Shown piece by piece: positions 1 through 13,264 of a DNA stretch of 64,000 bases. The first letter of the stretch is position 1. Each line of letters opens with the position of its first letter. The position numbers and the translations under genes were made by a program. This stretch comes from Hydrogenophaga sp040372165 (lineage in GTDB: Bacteria > Pseudomonadota > Gammaproteobacteria > Burkholderiales > Burkholderiaceae_C): NCBI RefSeq assembly GCF_040372165.1, contig NZ_BAABWG010000002.1:1-64000 (forward strand), in the 5' to 3' direction. The notes below the pieces were generated by a model. It ran no database searches and was not told the DNA's origin. It saw only the letters and a program-made list of their open reading frames with translations.

Positions 1-22
1 CCTGATTTCAGGGAAGCCAAGT

Positions 23-98
23 AGGGGTATAGCTCAACTGGCAGAGCGTCGGTCTCCAAAACCGAAGGTTGGGGGTTCGATTCCCTCTGCCCCTGCCA
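23..98 (+). tRNA. tRNA-Trp (anticodon CCA)
   Basis: A 76-nt cloverleaf with CCA encoded at its 3' end. The anticodon CCA is at 56-58 in the loop CTCCAAA, the T-arm reads GGTTCGATTCC, and the acceptor strands AGGGGTA and TGCCCCT (with G-U/A-U pairing) close it. It sits directly upstream of secE, as in most proteobacteria, where it is co-transcribed after tuf; tuf would lie before the window. Confidence 0.97.
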
Positions 99-265
99 CA
101 GGATGGATTCGGTCAGTTCCTCTTCATTGAGTTCTAACTGATTTTCCTTGTGGTCCCCAAGCCCGCCGAAGTCGTCAAGACCTCAGGTGGGCTTGCGTGT
201 CTTGCGACGCCACCCTCAAAGGAGGCGCTGCAGAAACGCAAAACCAGTCGATAGTCATCAAACAC

Positions 266-649
266 ATGGCCAGTACAGAGGTTCAAACCGTTCAGTCCGG
301 CGCCGACAAGGCAAAGCTGGGTCTGTCCATCGCATTGCTGTTGGGCGGCTTCGTTGCGTTCTACATGCTTCGCGCTCACGGATCGCTGGCCCAGTGGGGT
401 GCCTTGCTGGGTGCGATCGTCGTGGCTGCGGGCGTAGCATCTGTCTCAGAGCCTGGTCGACGCTTCATGGCATTCATGCGCGATTCTTATCGCGAAATGC
501 GCAAGGTCGTTTGGCCGACCCGCAAGGAGGCCATTCAGACCACCGGTTTCGTGTTCGCCTTTGTGGCCGTCATGGCGCTGGTGCTTGGTGGCGGCGATGC
601 CCTTTTCGGCTGGGTCATTTATGACCTCATCCTGGGCTGGAGGAACTAA
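266..649 (+). CDS. secE: Preprotein translocase subunit SecE
   Basis: SecE is the small essential subunit that clamps SecY in the inner-membrane protein export channel. The 127-residue product has three hydrophobic stretches (about residues 15-38, 42-60 and 90-122), like the three-helix E. coli form. Between helices two and three it carries the family's hallmark amphipathic segment, REMRKVVWPTRKEA. It lies between tRNA-Trp and nusG, the classical position, and its stop overlaps the nusG start by one base (TAATG). The ATG at 266 gives the usual length but has no clear ribosome binding site. An upstream in-frame GTG at 197, preceded by AGGTGG, would add 23 residues unlike SecE, so 266 is preferred but not certain. 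Confidence 0.93.
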   Translation: MASTEVQTVQSGADKAKLGLSIALLLGGFVAFYMLRAHGSLAQWGALLGAIVVAAGVASVSEPGRRFMAFMRDSYREMRKVVWPTRKEAIQTTGFVFAFVAVMALVLGGGDALFGWVIYDLILGWRN

Positions 650-1224
650 TGAGCGAAACCGAAATGGAAAGCCCGTTGGGCAAAGCCACCGATGGCATGC
701 GCTGGTATGTGGTGCATGCCTATTCCGGTATGGAAAAGGCGGCTGAGCGCAACATCGTTGAGCGGATCAACCGTGCCGGCATGCAGGACAAGTTCGGTCG
801 CATTCTGGTGCCTACCGAAGAAGTGGTCGAGGTCAAGAATGGCCAGAAGCGCACCACCGAGCGCAAATTTCTTCCGGGCTACGTCCTGGTTGAAATGGTC
901 ATGGACGACGACACCTGGCACCTGGTCAAGCACACCAGCAAAGTGACCGGATTCGTCGGTGGTGCCAAGAGCCGTCCTGCGCCGATTTCTGAAGAAGAAG
1001 TTCAGAAGATCGTCAACCAGATGCAGGAAGGCACTGACAAGCCCAAGCACAAGGTCGAATTCGTCGTAGGCGAATACGTCCGCGTCAAGGAAGGCCCGTT
1101 CGCGGACTTCAACGGCACCGTCGAGGAAGTCAACTACGAGAAGAACAAGCTGCGTGTGTCCGTCACCATCTTTGGTCGCGCCACACCGGTTGAGCTCGAG
1201 TTCGATCAGGTCGAAAAGACCTGA
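649..1224 (+). CDS. nusG: Transcription termination/antitermination protein NusG
   Basis: NusG binds the RNA polymerase clamp, suppresses pausing and links polymerase to Rho or to the ribosome through S10. The 191-residue protein has an N-terminal NGN domain (about residues 16-125, beginning RWYVVHAYSGMEKAAERN) and a C-terminal KOW domain (about 138-190, with VRVKEGPFADFNGTVEEV). Length and motif order are typical. Its start overlaps the secE stop by one base and is preceded by CTGGAGG, so the two genes are translationally linked. The ribosomal protein operon rplKAJL follows after about 140 bases. Confidence 0.97.
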   Translation: MSETEMESPLGKATDGMRWYVVHAYSGMEKAAERNIVERINRAGMQDKFGRILVPTEEVVEVKNGQKRTTERKFLPGYVLVEMVMDDDTWHLVKHTSKVTGFVGGAKSRPAPISEEEVQKIVNQMQEGTDKPKHKVEFVVGEYVRVKEGPFADFNGTVEEVNYEKNKLRVSVTIFGRATPVELEFDQVEKT

Positions 1225-1366
1225 CCCAAAGGCTCACAGCTTACAGAATTAGCAGTGGCAGGTGGGACCGCCCGACGCCTGTCACACATGCATTGAAACC
1301 GGGCATTTAAACCGCGAGGAGGCAGTCCACCGAGGCTGCCGTCAGGACTCGCAGGAGTGACATAGC

Positions 1367-1798
1367 ATGGCGAAGAAAATCGTCGGCTTCATCAAGCTGC
1401 AAGTGCCAGCTGGTAAGGCCAACCCATCCCCACCAATCGGTCCTGCACTGGGCCAGCGTGGTCTGAACATCATGGAGTTCTGCAAGGCGTTCAACGCCCA
1501 GACCCAAGGTGTTGAGCCAGGTCTGCCACTGCCAGTGGTGATCACGGCTTTTGCTGACAAGAGCTTCACCTTCATCATCAAGACCCCACCGGCTTCCACG
1601 CTGATCAAGAAAGCGATCAAGCTGGACAAGGGCTCTTCGGTGCCGAACAAGAACAAAGTTGGCAAGATCACTCGCGCACAGCTCGAGGAAATCGCCAAGA
1701 CCAAAATGCCTGACCTGACAGCTGCCGATCTGGATGCCGCTGTTCGCACGATCGCCGGCTCGGCACGTGCCATGGGTGTTGTTGTGGAGGGCTCGTGA
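1367..1798 (+). CDS. rplK: 50S ribosomal protein L11
   Basis: L11 forms the GTPase-associated centre on 23S rRNA, together with the L10/L12 stalk. The 143-residue product starts MAKKIVGFIKLQVPAG and contains the proline-rich N-terminal signature PPIGPALGQRGLNIMEF. The C-terminal rRNA-binding domain ends MGVVVEGS. The ATG is preceded by CAGGAG at a good distance. rplA follows after a single base, as in the classic L11 operon. The 142-base leader after nusG may hold the L1 autoregulation site known in E. coli, but I could not resolve a specific 23S mimic. Confidence 0.98.
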   Translation: MAKKIVGFIKLQVPAGKANPSPPIGPALGQRGLNIMEFCKAFNAQTQGVEPGLPLPVVITAFADKSFTFIIKTPPASTLIKKAIKLDKGSSVPNKNKVGKITRAQLEEIAKTKMPDLTAADLDAAVRTIAGSARAMGVVVEGS

Positions 1799-1799
1799 A

Positions 1800-2495
1800 A
1801 TGGCCAAACTGACCAAGAAACAAAAAGCCCAAGAAGGCAAAGTTGACAGCACCAAGCTGTACCCCCTGACCGAAGCTCTGGGCATCGTCAAGGATTGCGC
1901 CAGTGCCAAGTTCGACGAGTCCATCGATGTCGCTATCCAGCTTGGCGTCGATGCCAAGAAATCCGACCAGGTCGTTCGCGGCGCTGTCGTGATGCCAAAC
2001 GGTACCGGAAAGACGGTTCGCGTCGCAGTGTTCACCCAGGGTCCCAAGGCTGACGAAGCCAAGGAAGCCGGTGCCGACATCGTCGGTATGGATGACCTGG
2101 CTGCCGAAGTCAAGGCTGGCAACATCAACTTTGATGTTGTCATCGCTTCGCCGGATGCCATGCGCGTGGTGGGTCAGCTCGGCCAGATCCTCGGCCCACG
2201 TGGCCTGATGCCCAACCCGAAAGTTGGCACGGTGACCCCTGACGTCGCTACGGCAGTGAAGAACGCCAAGGCAGGTCAGGTGCAGTTCCGCGTTGACAAG
2301 GCCGGCATCATTCACGGCTCCATCGGCCGTCGCTCTTTCGAAGCCGACAAGTTGCAAGGCAACCTGGTCGCTCTGATCGACGCGCTGAACAAAGCCAAGC
2401 CAGCGTCCAGCAAAGGCTTGTACCTGCGCAAAGTCGCTGTTTCGTCGACCATGGGTGTGGGTGTCCGCGTGGACACCGGATCCATCTCGGCGTAA
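1800..2495 (+). CDS. rplA: 50S ribosomal protein L1
   Basis: L1 builds the mobile L1 stalk that handles E-site tRNA, and in many bacteria it represses its own operon. The 231-residue protein begins MAKLTKKQKAQ and contains the conserved block GQLGQILGPRGLMPNPKVGTV (about residues 122-142). The reading frame is open back to 1734 inside rplK, but the ATG at 1800, one base after the rplK stop, gives the normal length and N terminus. Confidence 0.98.
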   Translation: MAKLTKKQKAQEGKVDSTKLYPLTEALGIVKDCASAKFDESIDVAIQLGVDAKKSDQVVRGAVVMPNGTGKTVRVAVFTQGPKADEAKEAGADIVGMDDLAAEVKAGNINFDVVIASPDAMRVVGQLGQILGPRGLMPNPKVGTVTPDVATAVKNAKAGQVQFRVDKAGIIHGSIGRRSFEADKLQGNLVALIDALNKAKPASSKGLYLRKVAVSSTMGVGVRVDTGSISA

Positions 2496-2764
2496 TCGCA
2501 AGAAATTCGAGCCGCTGGCCTCTGGCCGGTGGTTCGGGTGTGGTGGGCTTTCCCGCTACTCGCTCTGGCAAGGAGTGGGGAAGGCCATCCAAGACCGTTG
2601 GTGTCGGGGTGTAGTTCAACTGAACGAAGTCCCGGTTTAAATGCTCAGCAGCCAACGCAGATGGCGATCCCGCTGCAGATGGAATTCATTCCAAAAACAG
2701 TTGGTCGCTGCAACGAAGCGCGCTGGCGGCACTTGTGGCCAAAAGCGCATGGAAGGAGTAGACC
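2496..2764 (+). promoter_or_regulatory. rplJ leader region (probable L10 autoregulation and/or promoter region)
   Basis: A 269-base gap separates rplA from rplJ, in the place where many bacteria carry the L10 leader that L10-L12 binds to repress translation. Several short complementary segments are visible and no open frame here looks real. A consensus ribosome binding site AAGGAG (2753-2758) ends the region. The regulatory role is inferred from position and from known rplJL biology; I have not modelled the fold. Confidence 0.4.
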
Positions 2765-3265
2765 TTGAGTCTGAATCGCAGTGAGAAAGAAGCGGTCATC
2801 AATGAAGTGACCAACCTCGCCGCTCAAGCTCAGACGCTCGTGATGGCGGAATACCGCGGCATCACGGTCGCCGACATGGACAAGTTGCGCGTCAATGCAC
2901 GCAGCAACGGCGTCACGCTCAGCGTGTTGAAAAACACCCTGGCTCGCCGTGCTGTGAATGGCAGCAGCTTCGAAGTGGCCGCCGACCAGATGACCGGCCC
3001 GCTGATCTACGGCTTCTCCGAAGACGCCGTGGCTGCCGCTCGCGTGGTGGCCGATTTCGCGAAGACCAACGACAAGCTGGTCATTCGCGCTGGTGTCTAC
3101 AGCGGAAAAGTCCTGGACGTTGACGGCGTCAAGAAGCTGGCAAGCATCCCTTCGAAAGAAGTCCTGCTGGCCCAGCTGTGTGGCTTGCTCAAGTCGCCAA
3201 TCTCCCGCACCGCAGTGGTGTTGGGTGCTCTGGCGGCCAAGAAAGGCGAGGAGGCTGCCGCTTGA
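2765..3265 (+). CDS. rplJ: 50S ribosomal protein L10
   Basis: L10 anchors the L7/L12 dimers to the 50S stalk base. The 166-residue product starts SLNRSEKEAVINEV after a TTG initiation codon. It has the L10 pattern MAEYRGITVADMDKLR and LSVLKNTLARRAV in its rRNA-binding domain, and an alanine/glutamate-rich C-terminal helix that receives L12. The TTG is chosen because no ATG precedes the conserved N terminus and AAGGAG lies six bases upstream. A non-ATG start is compatible with tight translational control of this gene. Confidence 0.96.
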   Translation: MSLNRSEKEAVINEVTNLAAQAQTLVMAEYRGITVADMDKLRVNARSNGVTLSVLKNTLARRAVNGSSFEVAADQMTGPLIYGFSEDAVAAARVVADFAKTNDKLVIRAGVYSGKVLDVDGVKKLASIPSKEVLLAQLCGLLKSPISRTAVVLGALAAKKGEEAAA

Positions 3266-3310
3266 AGCGCGCAGCCACATCGTTCAACCAATTGTTGTTA
3301 GGAAATCAAA

Positions 3311-3688
<378 letters not shown>

Positions 3689-3703
3689 TTCGTCCTGGTT
3701 TCA

Positions 3704-3740
3704 AGGGCTGGAGCGCTCCATGTGGGCCTCCAGCCTTTGG
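3704..3740 (+). terminator. Hairpin/attenuator between rplL and rpoB
   Basis: The 8-bp stem GGCTGGAG (3706-3713) and CTCCAGCC (3728-3735) is followed by only a short T-run, so it is a partial rather than full terminator. It lies where E. coli has the attenuator that sets ribosomal-protein versus RNA polymerase output. A second hairpin, CCCGCG (3838-3843)/CGCGGG (3851-3856), follows in the same 268-base gap. Attenuator function is by analogy. Confidence 0.55.
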
Positions 3741-3956
3741 TGCTTTCAGAGCGCACCCACAAGCGCTGCCAAACCCAGTTTTTTGGCCCGTTTGTGAGTG
3801 TCTTCTGACCCGACTGCAGAAGACCACTTGGTTCGGGCCCGCGTGCAATGCGCGGGTCGTCTGCCATCGGCTGGTAGGGGCCAGCCACCAAGCTAAGTGA
3901 CCGGGTAGGCCCACCTGGTTTGCATCTCAGTCGCCGAGAACCTCAACGGAGATCTC

Positions 3957-6900
3957 ATGGCATCCGCATCGAATTATTCCTTTACAGAACGCAAGCGCAT
4001 TCGCAAGAGCTTTGGCAGCCGCGAAAATGTGCTCACCATCCCCTACCTGCTGCAAATGCAGAAGGACGCTTACACAGCGTTCCTCCAGGCCGAGAAAGCA
4101 CCCAAAAAGCGTGTACATGAAGGCCTTCAGGCGGCCTTTGAGTCAGCCTTCCCCATCGTCTCACACAACGGTTTTGTGGAGATGAAGTTCGTCGAATACA
4201 ACCTGGCAAAGCCAGCGTTTGACGTGCGTGAGTGCCAGACCCGTGGTCTGACCTTCTCGTCGGCTGTTCGTGCTCGCGTCCAGTTGATCATCTACGATCG
4301 CGAGTCATCTACACCACAGTCCAAAGTGGTCAAAGAAGTGAAAGAGCAAGAGGTCTACATGGGCGAAGTGCCCCTGATGACCGACAAAGGCTCCTTCATC
4401 ATCAACGGTACAGAGCGCGTGATCGTGTCTCAGCTGCACCGTTCGCCCGGCGTGTTCTTCGAACACGACAAGGGCAAGACCCACAGCTCGGGCAAGCTGC
4501 TGTTCTCGGCGCGCATCATTCCCTACCGCGGCTCTTGGCTGGATTTCGAATTCGATCCGAAGGATGTCCTGTTCTTCCGTGTCGACCGTCGCCGCAAGAT
4601 GCCGGTCACCATCCTGCTCAAGGCCATCGGCCTGACGCCGGAGTCCATCCTGGCCAACTTCTTCGTCAACGACCACTTCCGCGTGATGGACAGCGGCGCC
4701 CAGATGGCGTTTGTCTCGGAGCGTCTGCGTGGTGAAGTTGCGCGCTTCGACATCACCGACAAATCGGGCAAGGTTGTTGTCGCCAAGGACAAGCGCATCA
4801 CCGCGCGTCACACCCGCGAGCTGGAGCAATCCGGCACAACCCACATCACCGTACCCGAAGAGTTCCTGCTCGGCCGTGTGGTGGCCAAGAACATTGTTGA
4901 CGAGGAAACCGGCGAGATCATTGCCAAGGCCAACGATGAGCTCACCGAAACCTTGCTGGAGAAGCTGCGCACCTCCAATGTGCAAGAGCTGCAGTGTATC
5001 TACACCAACGAGTTGGATCAGGGCGCGTACATCAGCCAGACCCTGCGCATCGATGAGACGACGGACGAATTTGCTGCCCGTGTAGCCATCTACCGCATGA
5101 TGCGTCCTGGCGAGCCGCCAACCGAAGACGCTGTGCAGGCCTTGTTCCACCGCCTGTTCTACAACCCGGATACCTACGACCTCTCGCGCGTGGGCCGCAT
5201 GAAGTTCAACGCCCGCGTGGGCCGCGATGAGGCAGAAGGACCGATGGTTCTGTCCAATGAGGACATCCTCGCTGTGGTCAAGATCCTGGTGGATCTGCGC
5301 AACGGTAACGGCGAAGTCGACGATATCGATCACCTGGGCAACCGCCGCGTGCGTTGCGTGGGCGAGCTGGCCGAAAACCAGTACCGCACCGGTCTGGCAC
5401 GTATCGAAAAAGCAGTGAAGGAGCGTCTGGGCCAAGCTGAGCAAGACCCGCTGATGCCTCACGACCTGATCAACTCCAAGCCGATCTCGGCTGCACTGAA
5501 GGAGTTCTTTGGTGCGTCGCAGCTCTCGCAGTTCATGGACCAGACCAACCCGCTGGCAGAGATCACGCACAAGCGTCGTGTCTCCGCTCTGGGCCCAGGC
5601 GGTCTGACCCGCGAGCGCGCCGGCTTTGAAGTGCGCGACGTGCACGTGACCCACTACGGTCGTGTTTGCCCGATCGAAACGCCCGAAGGTCCAAACATTG
5701 GTCTGATCAACTCGCTGGCTCTGTACGCCCGCCTGAACGAGTACGGTTTCATCGAGACGCCGTACCGCCGTGTGGTGGACAGCAAGGTCACCAATCAGAT
5801 CGACTACCTCTCCGCCATCGAGGAAGGCAAGTATGTGATCGCCCAGGCCAACGCAGCGCTTGATGCTGAAGGCCGCCTTTCGGAAGAGCTGGTCTCTGCC
5901 CGCGAAAAGGGTGAATCCATCCTCACGCCTCCCGAGACCATCCAGTACATGGACGTGTCGCCAGCACAGATTGTTTCTGTGGCAGCTTCCCTGGTGCCAT
6001 TCCTGGAACACGATGACGCGAACCGCGCACTGATGGGCGCCAACATGTCGCGTCAGGCGGTGCCGGTGCTGCGCCCCGAGAAGCCACTGGTGGGTACCGG
6101 TATCGAGCGCGTGGCCGCGGTCGACTCCGGCACTGTGGTCACGTCCAACCGTGGCGGCGTGGTCGACTATGTCGACGCATCCCGCATCGTGATTCGCGTC
6201 AACGACGACGAAGCTGTCGCCGGTGAAGTGGGTGTGGACATCTACAACCTCATCAAGTACCAGCGTTCCAACCAGAACACCAACATCCACCAGCGCCCGA
6301 TCGTCAAGAAGGGCGATGTGCTGGCCAAGGGTGATGTGATTGCCGACGGCGCGTCGACCGATCTGGGTGAAATCTCGATCGGTCAGAACATGCTGATCGC
6401 CTTCATGCCATGGAACGGCTATAACTTCGAGGATTCGATCCTGATCAGCGAACGCGTCGTGGCAGATGACCGCTACACCTCGATCCACATCGAGGAACTG
6501 GTGGTGATGGCACGTGACACCAAGCTGGGTGCAGAAGAGATCACACGCGACATCCCGAACCTGGCTGAGCAACAGCTCAACCGCCTGGACGAGTCCGGCA
6601 TCATCTACGTCGGCGCTGAAGTCCAGCCAGGCGACGTGCTGGTGGGCAAGGTCACGCCAAAGGGCGAGACCACGCTGACCCCTGAAGAGAAGCTGCTGCG
6701 CGCCATCTTCGGCGAGAAGGCATCCGACGTAAAGGACACCTCGCTGCGTGTGGACCAGGGTTCATCTGGCACCGTGATCGACGTGCAAGTCTTCACCCGT
6801 GAAGGCATCCAGCGCGACAAGCGTGCCCAGCAGATCATTGACGACGAACTCAAGCGTTTCCGCCTGGATCTGAACGACCAGCTCCGTATCGTGGAAGCCG

Positions 6901-8081
6901 ATGCGTTCGACCGTATCGAGAAGCTGCTGATCGGCAAGGTCGCCAACGGTGGACCGAAGAAGCTTTCCAAGGGCACCAAGATCGACAAGGCCTATCTGGA
7001 CGAAGTCGAGAAGTACCACTGGTTCGATATCCGCCCCGCCGACGACGATGTGGCAGCACAGCTCGAGTCCATCAAGAACTCGATGGAGCAGACCCGTCAC
7101 AGTTTCGATCTGGCTTTCGAAGAGAAGCGCAAGAAGCTCACCCAGGGCGATGAACTGCCCGCTGGCGTGCTCAAGATGGTCAAGGTCTACCTGGCCGTCA
7201 AGCGTCGCTTGCAGCCAGGTGACAAGATGGCTGGCCGTCACGGTAACAAGGGTGTGGTCTCCAAGATCACCCCGGTGGAAGACATGCCTCACCTGGCCGA
7301 CGGTACCCCCGTCGACATCGTGCTCAACCCGCTGGGCGTGCCTTCGCGGATGAACATTGGTCAGGTGCTGGAGGTCCACCTTGGCTGGGCCGGCAAGGGC
7401 CTGGGTCAGCGCATTGGTGACATGCTCCAGCGTGAAGCCGCTGCTTCCGAAGTGCGTGACTTCATGGAACAGATCTACAACGGAATGGGCCGCAAGGAAA
7501 CCTTGTCTGACCTGAGCGATGCAGAGCTGCTGGCCATGGCCAAAGAGCTGACCAACGGTGTTCCTTTTGCATCGCCCGTGTTCGATGGCGCGTCCGAGAA
7601 GGAAATCATGGACATGCTCAAGCTGGCGTATCCGGATGCCATCGCCAAGGCCAAAGGCCTGACGGCGACCCGCACCCAGGCGCAGCTGTATGACGGCCGC
7701 ACCGGTGAAGCCTTCGACCGCGAGACCACCGTGGGCTACATGCACTACTTGAAGCTGCACCACCTGGTGGACGACAAGATGCACGCCCGTTCGACCGGTC
7801 CTTACTCCCTGGTCACGCAGCAGCCGCTGGGTGGTAAGGCACAGTTCGGTGGTCAGCGTTTCGGTGAGATGGAGGTCTGGGCACTCGAGGCTTACGGTGC
7901 TTCCTACATCCTGCAGGAAATGCTTACCGTCAAGTCCGACGACGTCCAGGGCCGTACCAAGGTGTACGAGTCCATCGTCAAGGGCGAGCACGCGATCGAC
8001 GCCGGCATGCCAGAGTCGTTCAACGTGCTGGTCAAGGAAATCCGTTCGCTCGGTATCGACATCGAATTGGAGAGGAGCTGA
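3957..8081 (+). CDS. rpoB: DNA-directed RNA polymerase subunit beta
   Basis: This is the catalytic-core beta subunit of RNA polymerase. The 1374-residue protein is full length for Betaproteobacteria. The rifampicin-binding cluster (about residues 519-556, with QLSQFMDQTN and HKRRVSALGPGG) carries the standard sensitive-type residues. The conserved GDKMAGRHGNKG segment and the C-terminal clamp end (SLGIDIELERS) are present. The start is ATG with CGGAGA upstream. rpoC follows after 129 bases, and the two are expected to be co-transcribed with rplKAJL. Confidence 0.99.
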   Translation: MASASNYSFTERKRIRKSFGSRENVLTIPYLLQMQKDAYTAFLQAEKAPKKRVHEGLQAAFESAFPIVSHNGFVEMKFVEYNLAKPAFDVRECQTRGLTFSSAVRARVQLIIYDRESSTPQSKVVKEVKEQEVYMGEVPLMTDKGSFIINGTERVIVSQLHRSPGVFFEHDKGKTHSSGKLLFSARIIPYRGSWLDFEFDPKDVLFFRVDRRRKMPVTILLKAIGLTPESILANFFVNDHFRVMDSGAQMAFVSERLRGEVARFDITDKSGKVVVAKDKRITARHTRELEQSGTTHITVPEEFLLGRVVAKNIVDEETGEIIAKANDELTETLLEKLRTSNVQELQCIYTNELDQGAYISQTLRIDETTDEFAARVAIYRMMRPGEPPTEDAVQALFHRLFYNPDTYDLSRVGRMKFNARVGRDEAEGPMVLSNEDILAVVKILVDLRNGNGEVDDIDHLGNRRVRCVGELAENQYRTGLARIEKAVKERLGQAEQDPLMPHDLINSKPISAALKEFFGASQLSQFMDQTNPLAEITHKRRVSALGPGGLTRERAGFEVRDVHVTHYGRVCPIETPEGPNIGLINSLALYARLNEYGFIETPYRRVVDSKVTNQIDYLSAIEEGKYVIAQANAALDAEGRLSEELVSAREKGESILTPPETIQYMDVSPAQIVSVAASLVPFLEHDDANRALMGANMSRQAVPVLRPEKPLVGTGIERVAAVDSGTVVTSNRGGVVDYVDASRIVIRVNDDEAVAGEVGVDIYNLIKYQRSNQNTNIHQRPIVKKGDVLAKGDVIADGASTDLGEISIGQNMLIAFMPWNGYNFEDSILISERVVADDRYTSIHIEELVVMARDTKLGAEEITRDIPNLAEQQLNRLDESGIIYVGAEVQPGDVLVGKVTPKGETTLTPEEKLLRAIFGEKASDVKDTSLRVDQGSSGTVIDVQVFTREGIQRDKRAQQIIDDELKRFRLDLNDQLRIVEADAFDRIEKLLIGKVANGGPKKLSKGTKIDKAYLDEVEKYHWFDIRPADDDVAAQLESIKNSMEQTRHSFDLAFEEKRKKLTQGDELPAGVLKMVKVYLAVKRRLQPGDKMAGRHGNKGVVSKITPVEDMPHLADGTPVDIVLNPLGVPSRMNIGQVLEVHLGWAGKGLGQRIGDMLQREAAASEVRDFMEQIYNGMGRKETLSDLSDAELLAMAKELTNGVPFASPVFDGASEKEIMDMLKLAYPDAIAKAKGLTATRTQAQLYDGRTGEAFDRETTVGYMHYLKLHHLVDDKMHARSTGPYSLVTQQPLGGKAQFGGQRFGEMEVWALEAYGASYILQEMLTVKSDDVQGRTKVYESIVKGEHAIDAGMPESFNVLVKEIRSLGIDIELERS

Positions 8082-8118
8082 CATCCTGCGCCGCGTAGCG
8101 GCCTCCCTTCGAGGAGGA

Positions 8119-8157
8119 AAACACCAGCGGCCCGGCCAAGCCGGTTCCGCGGTGTTC
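8119..8157 (+). other. Long RNA hairpin in the rpoB-rpoC spacer
   Basis: ACACC (8121-8125) and GCGG (8127-8130) pair with CCGC (8147-8150) and GGTGT (8151-8155), with one bulged A. An inner stem CCGGC (8132-8136)/GCCGG (8140-8144) stacks on top. There is no following T-run, so it is not a terminator. A role in mRNA processing or stability is only a guess. Confidence 0.5.
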
Positions 8158-8210
8158 CTGGTCAGTCAATTCTTTCCTAACGTTGTCTTAGAAATTTAAG
8201 GAAGTTCGAT

Positions 8211-12437
<4,227 letters not shown>

Positions 12438-12456
12438 TCCGGCCTTTGCTGGCAAG

Positions 12457-12494
12457 AAAAAGCCCCTGGCCGGAAGCGGTCAGGGGCTTTTTTT
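12457..12494 (+). terminator. Intrinsic terminator after rpoC
   Basis: AGCCCCTG (12461-12468) pairs with CAGGGGCT (12481-12488) and is followed by an uninterrupted run of Ts. An A-run precedes the stem, extending the pairing. A textbook Rho-independent terminator, placed 20-50 bases after the rpoC stop. Confidence 0.93.
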
Positions 12495-12540
12495 CTGGCG
12501 CACGCAAGTGGCAGCAGCAGAGAACGTGACTTTTCGCGGC

Positions 12541-12567
12541 TTGCGTTGCGCGTTCATGGGCTATATT
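12541..12567 (+). promoter_or_regulatory. Possible promoter for the LemA/M48 pair
   Basis: TTGCGT (12541-12546) and TATATT (12562-12567) are separated by 15 bases, between the rpoC terminator and the LemA-like gene. The spacing is short, so this is a tentative call supported mainly by position. Confidence 0.35.
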
Positions 12568-12624
12568 GGTGTGTCACCAAATGAAACTGGAGCGAATGAC
12601 TCCGCTGTCAGAGGAGAAAGAGAG

Positions 12625-13215
12625 ATGTCCACTACTGTTGTCATCGTGATTGTGGCTGTGGTCGCAGGCTTGTGGGGTGTGGGTGCCTACAACAGGCTGG
12701 TCAGACTGAAAAACGCCATCGGGAACGCTTTTGGCCAGATCGATGTGCAGCTCAAGCGCCGCTATGACCTGATTCCAAACCTGGTGGAGGTCGCTCGCAA
12801 GTACCTGTCCCACGAGCAAGATACGTTGCAGGCGGTGATCGCTGCACGCAACCATGCCAAGGCCGCAGAGGCTACTGCTGCAGGCAGCCCGCTCAATGCT
12901 GGCGCGCTGGGCGCTCTGGGTGCTGCCGAGACTGCCCTGACGGGGGCCATGGGGCGCCTGTTTGCTGTGGCTGAAGCCTACCCCGATCTCAAGGCGGACA
13001 AAACCATGAGCGAGCTGAGCGAAGAACTGACCAGCACCGAGAATCGCATCGGCTTCGCCCGCCAGGCCTATAACGATCATGTGCTGGAGTTCAATGACGC
13101 TGCTGCGCAATTCCCCACTTTGATCGTTGCTAGACTGTTCGGCTTCAATACCCAACCCATGCTGGAGTCGACGCAGAGTGAGGAAGAACGCCAGCCCGTG
13201 AAAGTCAGCTTCTGA
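12625..13215 (+). CDS. LemA family protein
   Basis: LemA proteins are small membrane-anchored helical proteins of unclear function. They are often encoded beside membrane proteases of the HtpX/M48 type, and that is the case here. The 196-residue product has one N-terminal transmembrane segment (residues 3-22, VVIVIVAVVAGLWGVGA). The family core NRLVRLKNAIGNAFGQIDVQLKRRYDLIPNLVE follows at about residues 23-55, and the characteristic ARQAYND lies further on. The frame is open upstream into rpoC, but the ATG at 12625 follows GAGGAG and places the membrane segment at the N terminus. Confidence 0.93.
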   Translation: MSTTVVIVIVAVVAGLWGVGAYNRLVRLKNAIGNAFGQIDVQLKRRYDLIPNLVEVARKYLSHEQDTLQAVIAARNHAKAAEATAAGSPLNAGALGALGAAETALTGAMGRLFAVAEAYPDLKADKTMSELSEELTSTENRIGFARQAYNDHVLEFNDAAAQFPTLIVARLFGFNTQPMLESTQSEEERQPVKVSF

Positions 13216-13264
13216 CGGTGGCACCAGGCGGTATGAACATGAGCTCAGGCGGAGGGGTGGCTGA

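Noticed and set aside
2604..2640. tRNA-like fragment (GGGGTGTAGTTCAACTG) in the rplJ leader
   Set aside because: It resembles a D-arm but there is no T-arm, anticodon stem or CCA, so it is not a tRNA gene.
4305..6572. 755-codon minus-strand frame inside rpoB
   Set aside because: Antisense shadow of a high-GC coding frame; the product is His/Val-rich with no domain.
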